Positions 58,157 to 64,000 of a stretch of 64,000 bases of DNA are shown one piece after another. Position 1 is the stretch's first letter. Each line of letters starts with the position of its first letter. Both the position numbers and the translations under genes were made by a program. The notes under the pieces were generated by a model, which worked only from the letters and a program-made list of their open reading frames with translations, made no database searches and had not been told where the DNA came from. The stretch comes from Branchiostoma belcheri. Taxonomy: Eukaryota; Chordata; Leptocardii; Amphioxiformes; Branchiostomatidae. Location: positions 684,286-748,285 of the forward strand of contig NW_017804453.1 of the NCBI RefSeq assembly GCF_001625305.1. The letters are read 5' to 3'.

Positions 58157-59249
58157 ATGGCGGACGCTCCCCCTCCCTACACACCGTACCCCACGAAGGA
58201 AGGTTTTGTCGACCCTTCGTCCAATGTCCAGGCGTACGCGCTCCAGCAACGTAAGTCGTGTTATAGGTCATAGAACAGCTTTGTCTAATACATATACAGC
58301 TGTACACATTTATGCGTGAAATAAGAAACAATTAGAATAGAGGCCATAAACAAGAAATTAAGCTAGAAATATCGTAATAACAATTCCTGTATTCAAGAAG
58401 TGCAGAAAGCGACACTAGTGTGGTAGCTTTAGCCCAGTATCACTACAACTACATTCATGGCTACTACACCAGTGTCACATCGACGCTTTTAGTGTAGTTT
58501 TAGCAAATTGCAAAATCAGGCTAACATCAATATCAATACACGCAGATGCCATCCATGAAATTTTTAGATTGCCGTGGCCTAAATCTTGTTTGCTGGTTGC
58601 TTCTATATCAGCGGCGCCACAGCCCGTGGTGGTGACCCAGCCTCTCATCAAGATCAACCCCGCCAGTTTCCCCGTGGAGCCGGTACAGCTACAGTGTCCT
58701 CACTGCAACAACAACGTCCGCACGGACACGGAGAGGGTGGTCGGCGCCGTCACCTGGCTATCCTCCTTCATGCTCATCGTCATGATGTAAGGCCATGTTT
58801 TCAGAACATTTTTTGCGAAATTGCAAGAAATACATATTTGAACATGGTAAAGTGTGCACATACATACTGCTATGTTTACATCAAATGTCATCTAACATGC
58901 GAAAAACTGCTCTCAGATCTTAAGCTAGTTAATTTTTAATGGTGTCATAAATGTGTCATAAGTTTACCCTATACATTTGTATGTCATCTGAAACATAAGT
59001 AGGAAAAAAACAGGACATGTGCTGTCTATGTGTCTCAGCATATTCACGTGTACCAATACGTGTAGTCGTTTGGGTTTTCTTAAAAACACAATCTTATTCC
59101 AAGAAATAGACATAACAGCGTTTTCTTTCTGCAGAATCGGCTTACTTGGACTGTGCTTCGTGCCTTTCTTTTTGGACTCTACCAAGGACGTGCGGCATAC
59201 CTGTCCTAACTGCAAGAATCATCTGGGAACTTATCATAGAATGGAGTAA
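58157..59249 (+). CDS. LITAF-domain protein B (3 exons, 127 aa)
   Basis: Coding exons: 58157-58250, 58612-58786, 59135-59249; phases 1 and 2, sum 384 bases. The N-terminus MADAPPPYTPYP carries a PPPY motif of the kind that binds WW domains of NEDD4-type ubiquitin ligases in LITAF relatives. The LITAF domain has CPHC at 60-63, a hydrophobic stretch with WLSS and CFVPFF, and HTCPNC at 111-116 followed by HLGTYH. The four zinc-binding cysteines and their spacing are intact. Likely membrane-associated on late endosomes or lysosomes. AATAAA at 59392-59397 is a good poly(A) signal. Short even for the family, close to CDIP1/LITAF cores. It is the middle member of the tandem array. Confidence 0.93.
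58390..58562 (+). mobile_element. Inverted-repeat element, family 3, copy c (partial)
   Basis: AAGTGCAGAAAGCGACACTA, GTGTGGTAGC, CACTACAACTACATTCATGG and the terminal GATGCCATCCAT match blocks of the copy at 27364-27700 and the end of the copy at 50990. It lies in intron 1 of LITAF-like B. Confidence 0.45.
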
Positions 59250-60748
59250 ACAAAAACAAACAAACAAACAAACAAACAAAACAACGCCATATGTGTATTT
59301 CATATGTCGATTCTATGAGTGGACCTGACAGAGAAATACAAATTTGTCTTCTGTTGTCAAAGTTAAAATAGAGAACTTTACCTTCACACGAAATAAACTA
59401 CAAAATTTGTAACAAAATATCATTGCTCCTAACATAATGCTGTGTTAAGCTTGTCGACCACTGTCATGTTGACGGCCAAGTTGTTTGATAGATGTTGTCT
59501 ACGTGAATGTTAGAGAATTATGCACTGTAAATATTATTGATAGGAGAAATCAATCCACCGTAATTAACAGGAATAAAGAGAGATCAATATTTAACGATAT
59601 ATTTGTCTTGTCTCCTGTCTCACTACAATCTTGGTTAAATAAAATAGTAACTATTAGGAGGAAAGAAGGACAAAATGTTCTGTGCGCTCGAAATATTTAG
59701 CGCTCTAGTGCTATCAGGTTATAACTGTTTAGCAATTAACAATTGTTTAACAATAGCACTAGAGCGCTAAATATTTCGCATTATTCTTCACCGCACCAAA
59801 CTCGAACCAAGGTCGTACGTAGCTCTAAGCTCCTGTAACTATTTCATATGTCGCTAGATGTCGCTTGGTCAACAACAGATGACGATATATTGGTCAGACA
59901 ACACCTTGTCAAACCGGTGTGGTAAGTCCCGTGTTTATGTATTGCCAAAGAGGATTGCAACACATTTGCAGGCTTGTAAACACTACCGCTACCAGACCCT
60001 TCTTGGCCAAACGTACGAAAAAAGCGATTTGAGGGGGTCCTCAACCAAACATAACATCTCTACATCTCTTCCAGGTTAGTAAACCTCAGTATATAACTGT
60101 TGTAAACTGTAAGTCTGCTTTGGGGGATAAACATAATGAGAATATCATATAACGTTAGCGTTTGACCTACAATTTTTACGGGGAACACGGGTCTACGTTT
60201 GACAGTGTTCTTTTTTTTTCATTCAGCTTGTCCGTTCACTATTAAATACTACAGAGAATGCTATAGAGAAGTAGAGTCAAACCTTACGGGTGACCAAGTA
60301 CCTCTTTTTTATAATTTGGATGATTTTTCCCATTGACACAAACATCTTAAAAGAATCCTGTCTATAGAGATCCACATAAACCAGATTTTACTGGTTCACT
60401 GAGTGGTCTTCGGCAATTTTTACCCTGTTGAAAAATCCCAACTTTTCTGTTTTGTTTTGAAGTGAATGGAAGACTATTCCACTGTGACATATTCCCTTAT
60501 GAAACTGGCGTGACGTCATCAATTACGAAAAGTCACATTTTCATGAGTCATTAACGTGGATTGTTTACAACTCCGTGTAATGCATATGCTCTGCACAGGT
60601 ACAGCATAGTCAACTCGATTCGGTATCTAGTGCTATTGTCTATATCATCAGACTATATGTATTCTTCATATGTATTTCTTCCTGGGTTTTGATTGTTGAA
60701 GACAACATTTGCCATTTGTTCTTCAGATAACAAGGAAAGTGTTTGAGA
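59250..60748 (+). other. Spacer between LITAF-like B and C
   Basis: Short CAAA microsatellite (59252-59280), poly(A) signal of B (59392), a perfect hairpin (59689-59778), then promoter-proximal DNA of C. A possible acceptor GTTCTTCAG at 60716-60724 would put the ATG of C in an exon with an upstream non-coding leader. Confidence 0.45.
59689..59778. repeat. Perfect 26-bp inverted repeat with 38-base loop
   Basis: Arms 59689-59714 and 59753-59778 are exactly complementary, beginning CGAAATATTTAGCGCTC. The loop is AT-rich and contains a smaller CAATT/AATTG symmetry. No repeat arm copy was seen elsewhere in the window. Confidence 0.9.
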
Positions 60749-61822
60749 ATGCAACGATTTTACTCGATGTTTCCCAGACGTCCTGATAGGGAAGGACTGG
60801 TCTCCGCTCGGAGTTACGATGCACCACCCGCATATAGTGAGGTGGTTCCAAGTGCCCCACCACTGCAATACTTCAATACGACGCAGGGTGGCGTACCAAC
60901 CTACCCTGGGTCACCACCACCACACGCAGGTGTGTACGTGGTTTGTTATCTCATCGCATGAAGGTCACCGTCGCGAAAACCCCAAATACCGCAGGAGTCT
61001 GAAATCTCTGATTGATTGGCCATTCTTCTTGTGTAGGTATGACGTTAGTTATTGATCCAAACACTGTGTATTACCTAAGGTACTATCACCTACCCGCACG
61101 GGACCGGCCAACAGTATGCACCACCATACCCTGCGGGGAACCCCAAAGTGATCGTGCTGAGAGATGACGACCACGTGGAGAGACCCATGGCGACGTACTG
61201 CCGCAGCTGCAGACAGAACGTCATGTCCCGGGTGTCGTACCGAGAGGGAGGGCTGAACGAGGGCCTTCTCTGTCTCACGTCTGTGCTGGGATGTTTGTAG
61301 GTTTCTGTCTCATACCTTCTTTTCTATACATTTTAATTTTCACATTTCTCCTCTTGCTATATGTATTTGGTATTACTTTCCATGTCACTGGAATTATTGT
61401 TTGGGGTGTGTCTATCTGTGTGTCCGCATATTTGTGATCAGCAACAGTTACGAAGATCTGAATGGATGGTGATAATATTTGGTATGTGGGTAGGTCTTAG
61501 GAAGACAAAGACAAAAGTCTAGGTTGATTTGGTCGTCCTGGCGGCGTTTCTTGGCACTACAGCCGAACTTCCTGTTTTTGTATCTTTTGTCCTGGACATG
61601 CTATGGTCTTCATTTGTTGGTGTATAAGTAAGTTGACCATCGGTTCTTTATCTTTACCGACCTGTTACTGAATATATATTTGACTTTGTGTATGATTTTC
61701 TTTCTTTCAGTTTCTGGCCAATCTGCTTGCTGCTGCCCTTCTGCTTGTTGTGTGACAAAGAAAGTAAGGCTATACACCACTGCCCAGTGTGTTACTCCAA
61801 GCTAGCTGAGTATGAACTGTGA
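60749..61822 (+). CDS. LITAF-domain protein C (3 exons, 169 aa)
   Basis: Coding exons: 60749-60929, 61080-61296, 61711-61822; phases 1 and 2 as in A and B, sum 510 bases. The N-terminal half is proline/tyrosine-rich and contains APPAYSE (a PPxY motif) and VPSAPPL (a PSAP late-domain motif that recruits TSG101), both known from mammalian LITAF. The LITAF domain has CRSC at 101-104, a cysteine/leucine-rich membrane segment spanning the second intron, and HHCPVC at 155-160. It is the most divergent of the three: the usual CPxC becomes CRSC, and the final LGxY becomes LAEY. The exon 2 acceptor (ACCTAAG) has a weak pyrimidine tract; an alternative at 61036 brings a stop in frame. A family 2 element begins 75 bases after the stop. 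Confidence 0.88.
61430..61600 (+). repeat. Probable interspersed repeat in LITAF-like C intron 2
   Basis: GTGTGTCTATCTGTGTGTCC, GTGATCAGCAACAGTTACG, ATTTGGTATGTGGGTAGGTC and GGCGGCGTTTCTTGGCACTA have the look of a conserved repeat rather than unique intron. Only one copy is present here, so this is a guess from general resemblance. Confidence 0.3.
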
Positions 61823-61896
61823 CCGCATTATGTAGTGAATTGGAACTGATGGCTAAAACATATAACTGTTTGTGTGACAGATAGAATCTGCTCAAG

Positions 61897-62235
61897 TCCC
61901 CTTTTCACTGAACAGAGATCATTGAGCGACTAGATTTGGTTCAGTGAGTTGTCCTAGATTTTATAAAAGAAAACGAAAGACAGAAAATGTTAGCCTGGGT
62001 GCCACCCGATTTGTAACGGCAACCCCGATTTTTCGGGGTTGCCGTTGAGTGAATCCAGGCTGTTGAGTGACCTGTCAAATTTAGGGTTACTCATCGGTTG
62101 CAGTCTCTAAACATGATTTAAAAAAAAAAGACATAAAACTTAAAATAATCCGCTCTTCATGTATAAATATAAAATTCAATTGTCAAATATATGTGGTCAT
62201 TCAGCAGTCGCAGCTTCTCAAGATTAAAGGGGGTG
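61897..62235 (+). mobile_element. Inverted-repeat element, family 2, copy d, with nested insertion
   Basis: Starts GTCCCCTTTTCACTGAACAG and ends TCAAGATTAAAGGGGGTGTT, with GTCATTCAGCAGTCGCAGC near the 3' end as in the other copies. It is longer than the others partly because the hairpin 61992-62061 lies inside it. Confidence 0.55.
61992..62061. repeat. Two-level hairpin, 14-bp perfect stem
   Basis: Inner arms 62015-62028 and 62033-62046 (AACGGCAACCCCGA and its complement) around TTTT; outer arms AGCCTGG (61992-61998) and CCAGGCT (62055-62061). Probably a miniature palindromic element related in its outer arms to 19215-19301. Confidence 0.85.
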
Positions 62236-62759
62236 TTAGAAGGGCGATGGTCGATCTCTGTGCACGATCTCATCCACGTATGTTCATTTCAAATCGATAT
62301 CGTGCAGAATTTTTGTTGTCATTTTCAATATTGAAGTCAGTCGTCCTTATGATAAATGACGAGTCCCATGTATCAAGTGTTATCTTGTAGAATCGAGCAT
62401 TTTGGTGTTCAGGGTATTTTCGAATGGACTGAAGACACGAGAAGTAAACTTCATTTAAGGACTGAAGACACGAAAAGCATTTAAGCTGCATACACTTCAT
62501 GTAGGTTTATTGAGTTGGACATCTGCACTAATGACTGATAAGTACACACTCGAACATTTCCATAAACCCTTCATATTTCGAGTCTCGAGAACACTTCATC
62601 CATATCGATAATAAAAAAAATTACATAGACGACAAGTGATAAATCACGTTATTTTTCATGCAAACACCGATATTTTGGTTTGATTATTTAGGATGTACTG
62701 ATGGGCAAATATTCTTTTTTTACTTCAATTATTGCATGTATATCTTTATTCTATCTTTC

Positions 62760-62868
62760 ATTCTGTATGCTGTGTGGGGAGACTGCCTTCACTGAGGTGG
62801 TTTATGCCACCTGCACTGTTTTCTCCTCCATTGTGTTCAATGGTAAATACAAATAAACAAATAAACAG
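62760..62868 (+). mobile_element. Possible LINE/SINE 3' tail
   Basis: A block with GAGGTGGTTTATGCCACC palindrome passes into TACAAATAAACAAATAAACA. The simple tail suggests the 3' end of a retroelement, but no coding part is present. Confidence 0.3.
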
Positions 62869-63330
62869 ATTCAACCGGTGAAGAAATGCTATACGCTATA
62901 CTTTCCTGTCCTACAATGTGCCCATACTGATATTTGTCCCTTTGTATAAATCAATCAACGGTTGCTCCTACCTCGGCCAAGTTATAATACCTGCTCCAAA
63001 TAAACATTGAGAAACATCTATATGTTGAATGTCAAAGAAGTATAGATGCCCTGAGTATAATATACACCACTGACTTGAAAAAATAATACTTCGTAAACGA
63101 TGACGTTAGATTGCAGCGTATAACGTATCTATGAAATCACAAGACACGCAATCACTATATCCAATCTTCTGCCCTTGACTGGAAGGCTCTTCTGAGATGT
63201 CGTTCTAGTAACTCTGGGAACATATCTGCAAGTAAAAAGATGTTTAACAGTGACAAGGAAGCATGCCGATAAATAATGAAAAGAGTTTGAAAACCTTTCT
63301 AACTTAGGATGTCCTAAATTCATATTCGTC

Positions 63331-63487
63331 GAGAGGTCATCGTACGATTTTGTTGTCTGTTTTAAGCAGGTGGTTGGTTTTAGCAGGCGATGGCAGAACC
63401 AACCGCCGACATCTAAGGGCCTAAGACAAGATCAATAATGTTCTCAACATGCGATCGTACGACAAACGCACTACGTGTATGTGAGCG
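63331..63487 (+). mobile_element. Inverted-repeat element, family 1, copy h
   Basis: Starts GAGAGGTCATCGTACGATTT, has GGCAGAACCAACCGCCGACA and ends GCGATCGTACGACAAACGCA with CTACGTGTATGTGAGCG. Confidence 0.65.
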
Positions 63488-63771
63488 CATTTACACTGAA
63501 CAGCTTTATTGTCTTCTTGTCTCCTCAGTGTAGTGTTGCGTCGTTTGTAACGTACTACTAATTGTACATAATTAGTAAATGTCATTTTGCACTGTCTGAT
63601 ATCACACCACCAGTACAGCACACGGAAAATCAATGAAAAACGATACGGTATGGTCACAATATGTACTGAAACAAAAAATGTGATGCCACATTGATCGATG
63701 GTTCATTTTCTGAGAAAACAGGTTATACCTCGGTTAAGATATAGATGGTGTCCGCCATGAATGATGCCCCC

Positions 63772-63827
63772 TTAGTTTGGCGAGTCCCACTCCGCCGACT
63801 TCTTGTTGACGCGGTCATCGTCAGCTG
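63772..63827 (-). CDS. Probable terminal coding exon of an unidentified gene
   Basis: On the minus strand an acceptor CTCAATAG is followed by a phase 2 exon of 17 codons and TAA. The tail reads ADDDRVNKKSAEWDSPN, GC-rich and hydrophilic. It would be the last exon of a gene continuing to the right of the window. Too short to identify, and one acceptor plus codon character is modest support. Confidence 0.45.
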
Positions 63828-64000
63828 CTATTGAGAAGGAAACAGAGCGAGTTATAAGCGGGTCCACGGTTCCAACATGCATGAGGTCAAAGGTAAAGAC
63901 TTGTAAACAGTTCTTGTCTATATACCATGCTTGTACATGTGCAGATGTGTTTTAGTCATGTTTCAGGAGCCTTCAACTTTGACATATTACCATGACCCAG
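63828..64000 (-). other. Probable intron of the gene ending at 63772
   Basis: No coding exon seen to the window edge. Confidence 0.3.

Larger units (their letters stand above)
61823..63771. other. 3' region of LITAF-like C and gene-free DNA
   Basis: Family 2 element with nested hairpin (61897-62235), a short element-like tail ending in AAATAAACAAATAAAC (62760-62868), and a family 1 element (63331-63487). No coding exon recognised. Confidence 0.5.

Noticed and set aside
57954..58319. 121-codon + strand frame with hydrophobic segment
   Set aside because: Overlaps exon 1 of LITAF-like B in a different frame; the LITAF reading has splice support and family motifs.
61036..61080. Alternative acceptor GTGTAG at 61036 for LITAF-like C exon 2
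   Set aside because: Produces an in-frame stop before the zinc domain; the weaker ACCTAAG acceptor at 61079 keeps phase and frame.

Overview
The window looks like nuclear DNA from an invertebrate deuterostome, most likely a cephalochordate (amphioxus). I infer this from split genes with GT-AG introns of a few hundred bases, chordate-type families (ATRAID, tektin-2, neurensin, TMEM74-like, LITAF-like, two-pore K+ channels), abundant short interspersed repeats, and many copies of the palindrome TACATGTA in the first 16 kb. No prokaryotic gene layout, CRISPR array or viral genome is visible.

Layout. 1-2.4 kb: an intron and the last coding exon of an unidentified + strand gene. 3.0-6.3 kb: an eight-exon ATRAID gene on the minus strand. 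It faces away from tektin-2 (8.0-10.5 kb, seven coding exons, + strand) across a CCAAT-box region, so the two may share a promoter region. 11.3-16.6 kb: an eleven-exon minus-strand gene for a basic/coiled-coil protein, converging on tektin-2, that I could not firmly name (kinastrin/SKAP-like is the best guess). 20.2-22.9 kb: neurensin, three coding exons. 22.9-30.4 kb: no gene seen; repeat-rich. 30.4-48.2 kb: two tandem minus-strand two-pore-domain K+ channel genes, the second with a ~10.7 kb first intron full of repeats. 52.3-52.9 kb: an intronless TMEM74-like gene on the minus strand. 55.7-61.8 kb: three tandem + strand LITAF-domain genes with identical intron phases. 63.8 kb: the last exon of a further minus-strand gene.

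The genes are not one pathway. Three themes recur: ciliary or cytoskeletal proteins on the left (tektin-2, the coiled-coil protein), small membrane proteins of endosomes, lysosomes or vesicles (ATRAID, neurensin, TMEM74-like, LITAF trio), and K+ leak channels. Neurensin and TMEM74-like share a two-helix core and flank the channel pair; I remember human NRSN2 and TMEM74B both lying on 20p13, so this may be an old chordate linkage.

Non-genic DNA holds at least three families of short inverted-repeat elements (probably MITEs), a four-copy G-rich interspersed repeat, several degenerate tandem repeats, near-perfect hairpins and one LINE relic. I see no convincing undescribed multi-gene system. The most original signals are the repeat families, a possible intronic polyadenylation switch in neurensin, and a coding minisatellite in the second K+ channel. 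All exon models were read by eye from reading frames, splice dinucleotides and phase agreement; none is backed by transcripts.
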